Of a stretch of 64,000 nucleotides of DNA, positions 37,088-48,349 are shown piece after piece. The stretch is taken from NCBI GenBank assembly GCA_044220875.1, contig JBGAQH010000007.1, forward strand, positions 132,096 through 196,095, given 5' to 3'. Every line of letters begins with the position of its first letter. Within the stretch, counting starts at the first letter, position 1. The notes beneath the pieces were generated by a model. That model did not search any database and was not told the DNA's origin. It saw nothing but the letters and a program-made list of their open reading frames with translations. This stretch comes from JAEUIT01 sp044220875 (lineage in GTDB: Bacteria; Planctomycetota; Phycisphaerae; Phycisphaerales; SM1A02). Made by a program: the position numbers and the translations under genes.

Positions 37088-37450
37088 CCTCTCCCGCCCA
37101 TTCGGCGACATCGGAGAACGAAAGCGACCGAGAGCGCATTGTCGGCGCGGCCCAGTCGCTTCGGCTCGCCCGATGGGGTCTTTGAGGACCTCGCATCGCG
37201 TCGGGCTGGGAGCATCGGGCTGGGGCCGTCGGGCTGGGGCGTCGGCGGCAACGACCGGTATCGCGCAAGAAGCACCCCGACAGTCAAGCGGTTTCGGCCC
37301 GTCGGCCGATACTCGCTGTGCCTGCGTCGGGCGCCCGCGTGTGCGGTCGCCTGCCGTCGGCTGCAATCCACATTGGCAGCGAAGGATTCGCTGCTGATCG
37401 TCGCGCTCGACACCGCCTCGCGCGGGCCTCGAACGCCATGAGCGGATCTC
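37088..37450. other. Gap before the flagellar cluster
   Basis: A 363-base stretch with no supported gene. It contains three spaced copies of TCGGGCTGGG (37200-37240). It should hold the promoter for the downstream flagellar cluster, but no convincing sigma-70, sigma-28 or sigma-54 site was found. Confidence 0.45.
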
Positions 37451-40045
37451 ATGTCAGACGGTCCCACCTCAACCTCAGCCCCTCCGTCGGGCGGCTCCAA
37501 GCCACCCACCGTCACGGCCCCCGAAGCGGCCCGTGGAGCGGGTACGCGCGGCGCGGCCGAGACCTCGACGCTGGGGATCGACGCAAACGGACCGCTCCGC
37601 TGGCGCGAGCTCTGGCAGGTGCCGACGCTCATCGTCGCCCTGACCTTGGTTGGCGGCGGCGTCTTCTACATCCTGAATCTCCCGCGCGACAACGACTTCG
37701 GCGGTGCGCTTGACCAGGTCGACGCACTGCTCGCCGACGGCAAGACCGAGCCGGCGAAGAAGATCCTCTACGACACCATCGCCCCGAAGCTCGATGCCGC
37801 CTCGCCGCTCGAGCAGGCCCGCTTCGAGGCGACCGCGGCGGATTGGCTCGCGGCTGCCCGTTCCGAGATCGGCAGCGGCGCGGCGGAGAACGACAAGCAG
37901 ATCGTCGAGCGCTATGAAAAGGCCGAGAAGGCCGGCTATGAGCTCGATCGCGAGCGGCTTCTTCGCTGGGCCGCGGCGCTGGTGCGCATCGGCCGCTCCG
38001 AGGAGGCGATGCAGAAGGTCAGTCTCGTCGGGGCCGAGGGCGATGACCTCGACGCCCTCCGCGCGCACGTGCGCCGCATGGTGATGGAACAGGCCTGGAC
38101 CCAGGCGACCAAGGACGAGAAGCCCGACTGGGAAGCGCTGCTCGCCGGACTCGGTCCGTTCCGCGCCGACGCATCGACCACCATCGCCGACGAGGCGTGG
38201 GCCGCGGCGCGGCAGGCCGAAGCCCGCCTCGCCCTCGATCGGCCGCGCGAGGCGGCGGACCGACTGCTCCTCGACCTACGGCGCATCGAGAGCGCCCCGG
38301 AAGTCAATCGCGGCGTCGTCCCGGCCGAGACCTACGCGGAGCTCACCTCGCTCCTCGGTCGAGCCTACGCGGCGCTCGGCGAGCCGGAGGTCGCGAAGGA
38401 AACGCTCGAGCGGGCCGTCTCGCTCTCGGAAGACAAGTCGATTGCGAAGGGCGAGGCGAATCTCCTGCTCGGACAGCTCGCCCTCCAGCGCGGCGACCTC
38501 GACGATGCGGAGCAGCGCTTCGAGAGCGTGCTCGCCGACTATCCCGGTGAGGCGTGCTACGTGCCGGCGTTGCTCGGTCGGGCCGAGACCAGCGCCGCTC
38601 GCGGCGACCACGCCGAAGCGCTTGAGGCCTATCGCACCGTGCGCGACGCGGTGAACACCAAGGCCACGCGACGGGTCACCGCGCAGGAGACGATCGGCAG
38701 CCTTGCCGATCGCCACGATGCGCTGCTCGTCGCCGGCGAGCTCGAGCGGGCCCTCGACTACGCCAAGCTGGCCGTCGACTTCAAGCCGGGCATGGCCCCG
38801 ACCGCCGACCTCATCCTGCGCATCGCGACGACTTCGCGGGCCCTGGCCGACCAGCTCAGTCAGGGAGCCGACGCCCACGATCCCGAGTACCGGGCCCGCG
38901 CCGCCCGACTCCTCCGCACCGCCGGCGAGAACTTCCTTCGCCATGCGGCCCACGAGCAGACGGTCGTCGAAAGTCCGGAAGGCTGGACCGAATCGACCTG
39001 GCTCGCCGCCGACTGCTACGAGCGGGCCGGCTGGACCGAGGATGCCCTGCAGATCTTCCGACAGTTCGTCGACTCGCGGCCCGCCGGTGACCTGCGCCGC
39101 GCCGAGGCGATCTATCGGATCGCCTGCCTTCTTCATGCCGAGGGCAACGTGAGCGAGGCGGCGGGCGAGTACTCGCGGCTCATCGAGGAGTTCCCGGAGA
39201 GCCCGCTGGCCGCCCGTTCGACGGTGCCGCTGGCCCGTTGCCTCGAGGCCACCGGCCGGCGCAGCGACGCGATCGCCCGCCTGCGCCAGACGATCGAGGG
39301 GCGCACCGGACTCAAGCCCGAGGCGCCGGAGTACCGCGATGCGATGCTTGAGCTCGCGCGCCTGGTCATCGCCGACGGCGATCTCTCCTCGGCGGCGGCG
39401 CTGCTCGACGAGGCCCTTCGTCGCTATCCCGACGATCCGACCGTCCCCGAGACGCGCTTCCAGCTCGGCGAGTGTCGGCGCGGCCTCTCCCGCGATGCTG
39501 CCCGTCAGCTCGCCGACGGTTCGCTCTCGCCCTCGCAGCGCGACTCGATCGACACCCAGCGCATCAGCGACCTCGAGGCGGCGCGGGCCGAGTTCGAGCG
39601 CGTCGTCGCCGCCCTCGATCCGCGCACGACCGGCAACGGCGCGGGTCGCGACGAGTCGAAGCTCGATCCGCTGGAGCGAGACGCCCTCCGTCTTGCCCAC
39701 CTCTATCGCGCCGACTGCCTCTTCGACCTCGGCCGCTATCAGGAGGCGATCGACCTCTACGAGATCGCCGAGCGCCGCTACAGCGACTCCGCCGTCTCGA
39801 TGGTCGCCCTCATCCAGATCGTGAACGCCTGGCATGAGCTCGGCGACGCCGATCGGGCCGCGACCGCGCACCGCCGGGCCGAGATCCGGCTCACCCAGTT
39901 GCCCGACTCGGCCTTCCTCGAGCAGGGTTCGATCTTCAGTCGCGACGCCTGGGAGCGTTGGTTGCGCAACGCCCCGCCCGGCGCGAAGCTCGCCGCCGGC
40001 ACGCCAAGCCGGGCCGGCGCGAGCGATCGGGAGACGAGCGAATGA
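37451..40045 (+). CDS. Large TPR-repeat protein with N-terminal membrane anchor
   Basis: An 864-residue protein. A 50-residue cytoplasmic head rich in Pro/Ser/Thr precedes one transmembrane helix (VPTLIVALTLVGGGVFYIL, about residues 57-75). The remainder is helical with many tetratricopeptide-type repeats: SLLGRAYAALGEPEVAKETL, LGQLALQRGDLDDAEQRFES, DCYERAGWTEDALQIFRQFV, YRIACLLHAEGNVSEAAGEY and YRADCLFDLGRYQEAIDLYE. It is likely a protein-protein scaffold outside the cytoplasm. Its TGA overlaps the start of the flgN-like gene (ATGA), tying it to flagellar assembly. Confidence 0.85.
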   Translation: MSDGPTSTSAPPSGGSKPPTVTAPEAARGAGTRGAAETSTLGIDANGPLRWRELWQVPTLIVALTLVGGGVFYILNLPRDNDFGGALDQVDALLADGKTEPAKKILYDTIAPKLDAASPLEQARFEATAADWLAAARSEIGSGAAENDKQIVERYEKAEKAGYELDRERLLRWAAALVRIGRSEEAMQKVSLVGAEGDDLDALRAHVRRMVMEQAWTQATKDEKPDWEALLAGLGPFRADASTTIADEAWAAARQAEARLALDRPREAADRLLLDLRRIESAPEVNRGVVPAETYAELTSLLGRAYAALGEPEVAKETLERAVSLSEDKSIAKGEANLLLGQLALQRGDLDDAEQRFESVLADYPGEACYVPALLGRAETSAARGDHAEALEAYRTVRDAVNTKATRRVTAQETIGSLADRHDALLVAGELERALDYAKLAVDFKPGMAPTADLILRIATTSRALADQLSQGADAHDPEYRARAARLLRTAGENFLRHAAHEQTVVESPEGWTESTWLAADCYERAGWTEDALQIFRQFVDSRPAGDLRRAEAIYRIACLLHAEGNVSEAAGEYSRLIEEFPESPLAARSTVPLARCLEATGRRSDAIARLRQTIEGRTGLKPEAPEYRDAMLELARLVIADGDLSSAAALLDEALRRYPDDPTVPETRFQLGECRRGLSRDAARQLADGSLSPSQRDSIDTQRISDLEAARAEFERVVAALDPRTTGNGAGRDESKLDPLERDALRLAHLYRADCLFDLGRYQEAIDLYEIAERRYSDSAVSMVALIQIVNAWHELGDADRAATAHRRAEIRLTQLPDSAFLEQGSIFSRDAWERWLRNAPPGAKLAAGTPSRAGASDRETSE

Positions 40046-40599
40046 CGCTGCCCCGACCGACTCCCTCCACTCCACCCTCACGGCAGACGGAGCCCACCAT
40101 GGTCTCGACCTCCAACGCGGGATTCTCGACGGGAAGCGACGACGGCACCTGGGCGGCGCGGATGCGCGGCGTCCTCGATGATCGCGTTGCGCTCCTTGCG
40201 GAGCTGCATGCCGCAAGCGCTCGCCAGGAGGAGGTCATCGCCGAGCGCGATGCGGTGGCGCTCCTGGAACTCCTCACCGCGCGGCAGAAGGTCGTCGATC
40301 GCTTTCTTGCCGGCCAATCGGAACTGCTGGCGTTGACCGAGCAGTTCGAGACGCAGGTCAGCTCACTCGCCCAGGGCGAGGCCGATGAGTTGCGGGGTCG
40401 TCTCCGCTCGCTCTCCGAAGGGCTCCATCAGGTGACCTCGCGCGACGAGGCCGCCCAGACGCTCCTTCGGCAAGCCCGCGAGGAGACCCGCGCCGAACTC
40501 ATGCGCACCCACACCGTCTCCGGCGCCCGTGCCGCGTACGCCTCGGGGACGAACCGTCCCGCCGACGACTCCAACCGCTTCGCCGACCGGAGGGCCTGA
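40042..40599 (+). CDS. flgN: FlgN-like flagellar export chaperone
   Basis: A 185-residue protein from the ATG at 40042, overlapping the upstream stop by four bases. The core is a long helical coiled coil with the FlgN pattern: VLDDRVALLAELHAASARQE, RDAVALLELLTARQKVVDRF, and a C-terminal VSGARAAYA that could bind hook-associated proteins. FlgN keeps FlgK and FlgL export-competent in the cytoplasm. The first 40 residues are Pro/Thr/Ser-rich. Family assignment rests on helical pattern and position ahead of flagellar genes, so it is fairly but not fully certain. Confidence 0.7.
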   Translation: MTLPRPTPSTPPSRQTEPTMVSTSNAGFSTGSDDGTWAARMRGVLDDRVALLAELHAASARQEEVIAERDAVALLELLTARQKVVDRFLAGQSELLALTEQFETQVSSLAQGEADELRGRLRSLSEGLHQVTSRDEAAQTLLRQAREETRAELMRTHTVSGARAAYASGTNRPADDSNRFADRRA

Positions 40600-40603
40600 A
40601 CCC

Positions 40604-41746
40604 GTGAGTGCAGTCAGCGCGGCCAATCTCGCGACGACGCTCCCCTCGGCCCCGACGGCCATCGAGCCGAGCGCCAGCCACGTCGAGCCGAAGCTCGCCC
40701 GGCCGGGCATCGCCGCCGATGAGCTTGCCGACCTGGTCCGTTCCTTCACCGAGGTGACCGAGCGGCTGCAGACCACGCACACCGCGCTCCAGTCGCAGGT
40801 CGGGCAGTTGCAGGCGGAGCTGGCCGAGGCCAACGAGCAGCTTCAGCGATCGCGCGAGCTCGCGGCGCTGGGCGAGATGGCCGCGGGCATCGCCCACGAG
40901 ATCCGCAATCCGCTGGGCTCGATCGCCCTCGACGTCGAGATGCTCCGCGAGGACTTCGAGGCCGTGGCGGCGCCCAACGAGCAGGCCCGCATCTGCGACC
41001 GGATCCTTCGGGCCGTCGAGCGGCTCGACCACATCGTCGGCGACGTGCTTCGCTTCGCCCGCGATCTCAAGGTGCAGCCGGTCGAGTGCGACGCCTCCGA
41101 GATTCTCGACATCGCCATTGCCGCGTGCGACGCCCCGATCCGCCGCGGAAGCGTGACGGTCGAGCGCTGCGGCGACGCAGAGGGAGCGGTCACCGTCGAT
41201 CGCCACCTCATCGCCCAGGCCCTGACCAACCTCGTTCGCAACGCTGTCGAGGCGATGGCCGAGGCCAGCGGCTCGGAGCGAACGCTTCGCGTGAGCTCGC
41301 GGCGGACGCGCAAGGCGCTCCCCGACGGGCGGCGCGCCGAGCATGTCGTCTTTCGGATTGAGGACACCGGCCCGGGCGTTCCCGACGAGCTCGTCGAACG
41401 GATCTTTCATCCGTTCTTCACGACTCGCTCGGAAGGCACGGGCCTCGGACTCGCGATCGTGCATCGCATCATCGATGCCCATGGAGGCTCGATCGCGGTG
41501 CACAACATCCCGCCGAGTGCCGGACGGGCCTCGGGAATGGCCGGGGGAATGGTCGGAGGAGTGGCGGGGGGCGCGGGCTTCGCGGGGGCGCGATTCGAGA
41601 TCGCGCTGCCGGTGAAGGCCACGCTCCGCGCCTCGTCACGACGAACGGGCACGGCGCCGGGAAAGCGGCAGGCGGAGGATCGGCGAGACGGGGGCGACGG
41701 ACTGAACGAAGCGGTACGACGCCGCATCGGTCCGCTCGCGAGCTAG
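40604..41746 (+). CDS. Sensor histidine kinase of the flagellar two-component system
   Basis: A 380-residue soluble kinase from the GTG at 40604; GGAGGG lies nine bases upstream. A coiled coil (TERLQTTHTALQSQVGQLQA) precedes HisKA with H98 in GEMAAGIAHEIRNPLGSI. The ATPase domain has ALTNLVRNAVEAMAE, EDTGPGVPDEL, FHPFFTTRSEGTGLGLAIVH. No membrane span or PAS domain is visible, as in FlrB/FleS-type kinases that respond to flagellar assembly. A Gly/Met-rich insert (residues 307-323) interrupts the end of the domain. The sigma54-dependent regulator follows by 28 bases and is its likely partner. Confidence 0.9.
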   Translation: MSAVSAANLATTLPSAPTAIEPSASHVEPKLARPGIAADELADLVRSFTEVTERLQTTHTALQSQVGQLQAELAEANEQLQRSRELAALGEMAAGIAHEIRNPLGSIALDVEMLREDFEAVAAPNEQARICDRILRAVERLDHIVGDVLRFARDLKVQPVECDASEILDIAIAACDAPIRRGSVTVERCGDAEGAVTVDRHLIAQALTNLVRNAVEAMAEASGSERTLRVSSRRTRKALPDGRRAEHVVFRIEDTGPGVPDELVERIFHPFFTTRSEGTGLGLAIVHRIIDAHGGSIAVHNIPPSAGRASGMAGGMVGGVAGGAGFAGARFEIALPVKATLRASSRRTGTAPGKRQAEDRRDGGDGLNEAVRRRIGPLAS

Positions 41747-41774
41747 GACACCACGGGAGGCGATGGAGTACGTC

Positions 41775-43268
<1,494 letters not shown>

Positions 43269-43310
43269 ACGGCGGGAGCGGCGTCTGGCGCAACTTTGAG
43301 GGCGAGCGCA

Positions 43311-43772
43311 ATGTTCGAACGTCTTTCCACCGGCAGTAACTTCGGGGCGCTGGAGCGGGCCATGCAGTTCGCTTCCGCGCGCCAGCAGGTGATCGCCAAC
43401 AACATCGCCAACTGGGAGACCCCCGGATTCCGGCCCGCCGATGTTGACGTCAAGGCCTTTCAGGGGACCTTGGCCGAGGCGATCGAGGCCGAACAAGCTC
43501 GCCTCTCGGAAGGACTTACGGGCGAAGGCAACACCGACGTTGACGGGGGACTGCGGATCGGCGAGTCGCAGCAATGGAAGATCGGTCCCATGGGGATGGA
43601 ACTCACCCCAGAGCCACTTTCCGACAGCCTGATGGGTCACGACGGAAACGACCGCAGTGTGGAACGGATTCTGCAATCGCTGACGGAGAACCTCCAGATG
43701 TTCCGGTTCGCCGCCACCATGATGCGTCGTCAGTTCCAGTCGATTGACGCCGCGATCCGCGAACGCCTCTGA
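43311..43772 (+). CDS. flgB: Flagellar basal-body rod protein FlgB
   Basis: A 153-residue proximal rod protein. It has the N-terminal rod signature ALERAMQFASARQQVIANNI then ANWETPGFRPADVDV, and a C-terminal helix (ILQSLTENLQMFRFAATMMR) that packs with it. Length fits the family. It is exported through the flagellar type III system. GAGGGCGAGC precedes the ATG. A TTG 15 bases earlier is in frame but unlikely. Confidence 0.92.
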   Translation: MFERLSTGSNFGALERAMQFASARQQVIANNIANWETPGFRPADVDVKAFQGTLAEAIEAEQARLSEGLTGEGNTDVDGGLRIGESQQWKIGPMGMELTPEPLSDSLMGHDGNDRSVERILQSLTENLQMFRFAATMMRRQFQSIDAAIRERL

Positions 43773-43849
43773 CGAAACGGCGCTTCGATCGACGACGACC
43801 CCGCGACCAACGCACCCGCCAGCACCAACGCACACGCCGGCACCAACGC

Positions 43850-44251
43850 ATGAACGGCTCCCTCGACATCTCCACCTCGGCCCTTGCCGCCAACCGCGTT
43901 CGGCTGGACGCCATCGCAGCGAACATGGCCGCGGCGCAGGTCGGCGGGAACCCCAACGGACCGACAAAGCCGCCGAGCATCCGCGAGGTGCTCTTCGCGG
44001 TCGGCGATCCCGAGTCCGGTGCTGAGGAGGGGGTCCACGTCGCGGACATTCGCCAGATCCAGAGTTGGGTCCCGCGATACGAGCCCAACAGCAGCCTCGC
44101 GGACGCGAAGGGGAATGTCTGGTATCCCGACGTGAACCCGGTCGAGCAGCAGGCCAACATGATGCTCGCCGCCCGAAGTTATGAGGCGAATATCGCAGCC
44201 ATCGAGGCCCAGAAGTCGATGACCTCGATGGCCCTGGAGATGCTCGCCTGA
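43850..44251 (+). CDS. flgC: Flagellar basal-body rod protein FlgC
   Basis: A 133-residue rod protein. The start MNGSLDISTSALAANRVRLD and IAANMAAAQVGG correspond to the rod motif usually read as NxANxxT. WVPRYEPNSSLADAKGNVWY and PDVNPVEQQANMMLAARSYE are the typical FlgC C-terminal segment. It follows flgB by 77 bases, with a Thr/Pro-coding-looking spacer of repeated ACCAACGCAC but no gene. Confidence 0.93.
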   Translation: MNGSLDISTSALAANRVRLDAIAANMAAAQVGGNPNGPTKPPSIREVLFAVGDPESGAEEGVHVADIRQIQSWVPRYEPNSSLADAKGNVWYPDVNPVEQQANMMLAARSYEANIAAIEAQKSMTSMALEMLA

Positions 44252-44328
44252 CGCGCCCGCCCGATTGAGTCCTCCGCGCGCCCGCTTTGCCGGGCTGCCG
44301 CTCGCGACCCCAGCTTTCAGAACACCCC

Positions 44329-44637
44329 ATGGACCCCCTCGGCATCGTCAACCAGATCAACCGCGTCGCACCGACGACGGCGCAGCCCGGCGGAGTCCGG
44401 AACGCGCCCGCCGGCGGCGCCGAGTTCCGCGAGGAACTGATGCGGCAGATCGGCGAGGTCAACAAGCTGCAGCAGGAAGCCTCCGGCGCGACGCAGGACG
44501 TCCTCACCGGCAAGCGGAACGACGTTGAGGCGGTGGTGCTCGCGACGCAGAAGGCGGATTCGGCGTTCAAGATGCTCTTGGCCGTCCGCAACAAGGTCAT
44601 GGACGCTTACGACGAGGTGAAGCAGATGCGAGTCTGA
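44329..44637 (+). CDS. fliE: Flagellar hook-basal body protein FliE
   Basis: A 102-residue protein that joins the MS-ring to the rod. After a 40-residue variable head the conserved part reads DVEAVVLATQKADSAFKMLL and AVRNKVMDAYDEVKQMRV, the usual FliE end. The ATG at 44329 begins MDPLGIVNQINRVAP; a TTG start 42 bases upstream is in frame but gives a Pro/Arg-rich extension. Confidence 0.92.
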   Translation: MDPLGIVNQINRVAPTTAQPGGVRNAPAGGAEFREELMRQIGEVNKLQQEASGATQDVLTGKRNDVEAVVLATQKADSAFKMLLAVRNKVMDAYDEVKQMRV

Positions 44638-44832
44638 TGGCTTCGCCCGCGCTGTGGAGGCGCGCGTGGGGTCGGACGGGATGGCGGCACATCTTGGAGG
44701 GAAGAAAGCCGAAAGGGACCGTTGGGCGGACGACCGCGTCGTCAGGAGGATGACGCACGACCGCATACACCAATCGCCCACTGACGCGATGTTCTTCGCG
44801 TGTCCGTGGGCCGCAGGCATGGAGGCCGGCGC

Positions 44833-46524
44833 GTGCAGGGACTTCGGCAACAGTTTGAGACCATCAAGGCCCGGATCGCGGCGCTGGACACCACCGCGAA
44901 GCTCCTGGTCGGCTCGCTCCTCGTCGTGCTGGCGATGGGGCTTTTCCTCGTTGCCCAGTACGCGGGAACGCAGGACCTCGTGCCGTTGCCCGCGACGACC
45001 GCGGCAAAGACCGAAGTCCTGAAGTTCCTCGCCGACCGCGGCGTCGCCCACGAGGAGAAGGGCGATCAGATCCTGGTGCCGCCCGATCAGCGGAACGCCC
45101 TCGTCAGCCAACTCACCGAGCAGGGCGTCGGCGGCTCGAACGCCATCGACTTCAACGCCCTCCTCGCCATGGAGACGCCCTTCGACACCGCCCGCCAGAG
45201 CGAGCAGCGTCGTCAGACCGCATTGCAGAACGTGCTGGCCCGCACGATCGCCGGCTTCCGCGGGGTGAAGGCCGCGACGGTGGTGATCTCGGCCCGGCCC
45301 AATCCCGGCGTCGGCGCCAACTCGCCGGTGCAGAGCGCGATGGTGCACGTCACCATGAAGTCCAACGAGACGCTGACCCAGTCGCAGGTCGACGCGATCG
45401 CCTCGACGGTCGCGGGAAGCCAGGCCGGACTGAAGGCCGAGAACGTCTCGATCTCCGACGGCGAGCGGCAACTGAAGTCCCGCTCGGGACGCGATCACCT
45501 GGCGGGCGAGAACCTCGAACATCAGCAGAAGGTCGCCGAGGCCGTTCGCGAGCGCGTGATGGCCCTCCTCTCGAACATCCCCGGCGTCGTCGTCTCCGTG
45601 AATCCGCAGGTCGTGACCAAGACCGTGCAGGAGACCGAGACCAAGTACAGCGAGGGCGTGAGCACGCCCGTCTCCGACTCGCGGGTCGAGTCCTCAAGCA
45701 AGAACGGCTCGCAGGCCGGCGCCCCCGGCGTCGCGACCAACGTCGGCATGGCCGTCGCTCCGCCGGCCAACACCGGCAACGCCACGACGAGCGAGAAGTC
45801 CGACACCAAGTTCGAGGCCCGAATCCCCGGCACCCAGCGCAGCCAGTTCGATCCGACCGGCTATCCGCTGAAGATCGACGTCAGCGTGGCCATTCCGTGG
45901 AGCTACTTCCGCCGCGTCTGGGACGTCCGCAACGCCAAGCCCGCCGCACCGGGCGCGGCCCCCGCGCCGACCGCCGAGCCCGACGAGGCGGCGCTGGCGG
46001 CGATTCGCGACGAGGAGATCGCCCGCTTCAAGAAGGCGATCGAGCCGCAGATCGCCACCGACGCGATCGAGAACTCGAAGAAGGGGACCGTCGAGGTCAC
46101 CTGGTTCTACGACTTCGACGGCGTCTACTCGAGCAGCAATGCCAGCATCGGCGGCGGCGCCGCAGCGGTCATCGACGCCATCTCGCCCGGCATGTCGATC
46201 GGCGGCATGGTGAAGACCATCGCCCTCGGCGCGCTTGCCGTGCTCGCCTTGGGCATGATGCTCTCGATGGTGAAGAAGGCCAGCGACAAGCCCGAGCTGC
46301 CCTCGGCCGAGGAGCTCTCCGGCGTTCCGCCGGCCCTGGAGACCGACGAGGCCGACATCGTCGGCGAGGCCGACGAGTCGGCGCCGGCGCTCGAGGGCGT
46401 CGAGCTGGATGACGAGAGTCTGCGCCGCGAGCAGATGCTCGCCCAGATCAACGGACTTGTGAAGCGCGACCCGATTGAGGCAGCCGGGCTCCTCAGGCGG
46501 TGGATGCGCGAGTCCGAGGCCTGA
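44833..46524 (+). CDS. fliF: Flagellar MS-ring protein FliF
   Basis: A 563-residue inner-membrane ring protein. The start is the GTG at 44833, seven bases after GGAGG (44821-44825). A membrane helix at 30-50 (AKLLVGSLLVVLAMGLFLVA) and the periplasmic ring-building motifs follow: VLKFLADRGVAHEEKGDQIL, GGSNAIDFNALLAMETPFDT, VLARTIAGFRGVKAATVVIS. A second helix is near 460 (TIALGALAVLALGMMLSM). The acidic C-terminus with VDD/RREQMLAQINGLVKRDP is the FliG-binding tail. An Ala/Pro-rich insert lies near residue 375. Confidence 0.95.
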   Translation: MQGLRQQFETIKARIAALDTTAKLLVGSLLVVLAMGLFLVAQYAGTQDLVPLPATTAAKTEVLKFLADRGVAHEEKGDQILVPPDQRNALVSQLTEQGVGGSNAIDFNALLAMETPFDTARQSEQRRQTALQNVLARTIAGFRGVKAATVVISARPNPGVGANSPVQSAMVHVTMKSNETLTQSQVDAIASTVAGSQAGLKAENVSISDGERQLKSRSGRDHLAGENLEHQQKVAEAVRERVMALLSNIPGVVVSVNPQVVTKTVQETETKYSEGVSTPVSDSRVESSSKNGSQAGAPGVATNVGMAVAPPANTGNATTSEKSDTKFEARIPGTQRSQFDPTGYPLKIDVSVAIPWSYFRRVWDVRNAKPAAPGAAPAPTAEPDEAALAAIRDEEIARFKKAIEPQIATDAIENSKKGTVEVTWFYDFDGVYSSSNASIGGGAAAVIDAISPGMSIGGMVKTIALGALAVLALGMMLSMVKKASDKPELPSAEELSGVPPALETDEADIVGEADESAPALEGVELDDESLRREQMLAQINGLVKRDPIEAAGLLRRWMRESEA

Positions 46525-46556
46525 CTTCCTACGAGCAACGATCGAGACGACCATCC

Positions 46557-47591
46557 ATGCGTTTCATGAAGAAGCTTCCGGGCACGATCGCGGAACTCGA
46601 CGGCGTCGAGAAGTGCGCGATCCTCCTGCTGGCGCTCGAGCCCGAGGCCGCCGGAAACATGCTCAAGCAGTTGCCGACCGAGGCGGTCGAGGAGGTCACC
46701 CGCAAGCTGGCGTCGCTGGGCGACGTCTCGAAGTCGCTCGCCGAGCAGGTCATTCGCGAGTTCTACCAGCTCACGATGGCCCAGAACTACGTCAAGGAGG
46801 GCGGCCTCGAGTACGCCAAGGAACTCCTCAAGAACTCGCTTGACCCGAAGATCGCCGACAAGGTCATCCAGCAGATCCAGACCCAGGTCCAGAAGTCGCC
46901 CTTCTCCTTCCTGCAGCGGGCCGAGAGCGAGAACCTCCTCACCTTCATCCAGGACGAGCACCCGCAGACGATCGCCCTGATCGTCTCGCATCTCCCGCAC
47001 CACAAGGCGAGCGAGATCCTGAAGGGCCTGCCCGCGGCGAAGCAGATCGAGGTGGTCCGCCGCATCGCCAACATGGAGCAGACCAACCCCGAGGTGGTGC
47101 GCGAGGTCGAGCTCGGCCTCGAGAGCCGCCTCTCGAACCTGCTCATGCACTCGATGGACAAGGTCGGCGGCGTCCAGACGGTCGCCGAGATCCTGAATCT
47201 CTGCGACCGGGCGACCGAGCGCTCGATCATGGAGGGCGTCGAGAGCGAGGACCCCGATCTCGTCGAGCACATCCGCCGCCTCATGTTCGTCTTCGAGGAC
47301 ATCAACATGGTCGACGGCAAGGGCATCCAGGCGGTGCTCAAGGAAGTCGACAACAGCGAGCTGTGCCTGGCCCTCAAGACGGCGAGCGAGGACCTCAAGA
47401 ACAAGATCTTCTCCAACATGTCCAGCCGCGCCGCGGAGCTCATCAAGGAGGACATGCAGTTCATGGGACCGGTGAAGGTCTCCGACGTCGAGGCAGCGCA
47501 GCAGCGCATCGTCGACATCGTGCGGCGGCTCGAGGATGCGGGCGAAATCGTCATCGCCGGCCGTGGTGGACAGAACGACCTGATCGTGTGA
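46557..47591 (+). CDS. fliG: Flagellar motor switch protein FliG
   Basis: A 344-residue C-ring protein that couples stator torque to the rotor. N-terminal domain: VEKCAILLLALEPEAAGNML. Middle domain: NLLTFIQDEHPQTIALIVSH (the EHPQTIAL signature). C-terminal domain: MFVFEDINMVDGKGIQAVLK, LCLALKTASEDLKNKIFSNM, and the end VRRLEDAGEIVIAGRGG. Charged torque residues are conserved. Length is normal. It follows fliF by 32 bases. Confidence 0.97.
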   Translation: MRFMKKLPGTIAELDGVEKCAILLLALEPEAAGNMLKQLPTEAVEEVTRKLASLGDVSKSLAEQVIREFYQLTMAQNYVKEGGLEYAKELLKNSLDPKIADKVIQQIQTQVQKSPFSFLQRAESENLLTFIQDEHPQTIALIVSHLPHHKASEILKGLPAAKQIEVVRRIANMEQTNPEVVREVELGLESRLSNLLMHSMDKVGGVQTVAEILNLCDRATERSIMEGVESEDPDLVEHIRRLMFVFEDINMVDGKGIQAVLKEVDNSELCLALKTASEDLKNKIFSNMSSRAAELIKEDMQFMGPVKVSDVEAAQQRIVDIVRRLEDAGEIVIAGRGGQNDLIV

Positions 47592-47602
47592 GGTGACGCC
47601 GG

Positions 47603-48349
47603 ATGACCCTCGTGAAGGCACATGCCGCGGCGCGTCACCTTGGGGGCGCGGTCAGCTACGACCTCGCCGACTTCAAGGCGGAGGCGGCGCGGATCCTCGC
47701 CGCCGCGAAGGTCGAGTCCGAGCGGCTGGTGCGCGAGGCCCGCAACGAGTCGCAGCGGATTCGCACCGAGGCGGCCGACAAGGGACGCATCGAGGGCATG
47801 GCGTCGAGCCGCGAGGAGGGCTTCGCCCTGGGCAAGTCCGAGGGCGAGGCGATCGGTCGGCGCGAGGCGCAGGCGTCCTACGCCGAGCGGCTCGGAGTCC
47901 TCTCCGATCACTGGTCGGAGTCGCTGCAGCTCTGGGAGGTCAGCCGCGACGCGCTGATGCGCGAGGCGCGAAAGGGCGTTCTCCAGCTTGCGATCGGCAT
48001 CGCCTCGCGTGTCGTCCAGCGGATGATCCGGGCCGACCCGGACATCGCCCTCGGCCAACTCGAGATGGCCCTCGAACTGCTCGGCAAGACGACGGCGGTC
48101 TCCGTCTCCTGCTCGGTCGAGGACCGCGAGCTCCTCGAGGCGAATCTTCCGATGGTCCTGGAGCGCCTCGGCGCGACGCTCGACGTCACCTTCGCCGCCG
48201 ATCCGCAGATCTCGCGGGGCGGCGTGGTGGTGCGGGTCGCCGAGGGGGGCGTGGACGCGACGATCGAGACGCAGATGGACCGCATCGCCGAGGCCCTGCT
48301 GCCGGCGGCGCCGGGCGGCCATGAGGCGAAGTCGCGGGGCGGCGCATGA
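47603..48349 (+). CDS. fliH: Flagellar assembly protein FliH
   Basis: A 248-residue protein that binds the FliI ATPase and delivers it to the export gate. It has the FliH layout: a helix with Ala/Glu-rich heptads and GxxxG-type steps (FKAEAARILAAAKVESERLV, EEGFALGKSEGEAIGRRE), then a V-ATPase E-subunit-like C-terminal domain (VLQLAIGIASRVVQRMIRAD, VSVSCSVEDRELLEANLPMV). Its stop overlaps the fliI ATG by four bases. Confidence 0.9.
   Translation: MTLVKAHAAARHLGGAVSYDLADFKAEAARILAAAKVESERLVREARNESQRIRTEAADKGRIEGMASSREEGFALGKSEGEAIGRREAQASYAERLGVLSDHWSESLQLWEVSRDALMREARKGVLQLAIGIASRVVQRMIRADPDIALGQLEMALELLGKTTAVSVSCSVEDRELLEANLPMVLERLGATLDVTFAADPQISRGGVVVRVAEGGVDATIETQMDRIAEALLPAAPGGHEAKSRGGA

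Noticed and set aside
43283..43298. Sigma54-like site before flgB (TGGCGC then TTTGAG)
   Set aside because: The GG/GC spacing and the TTGC element do not fit the -24/-12 consensus, and it lies too close to the start codon.
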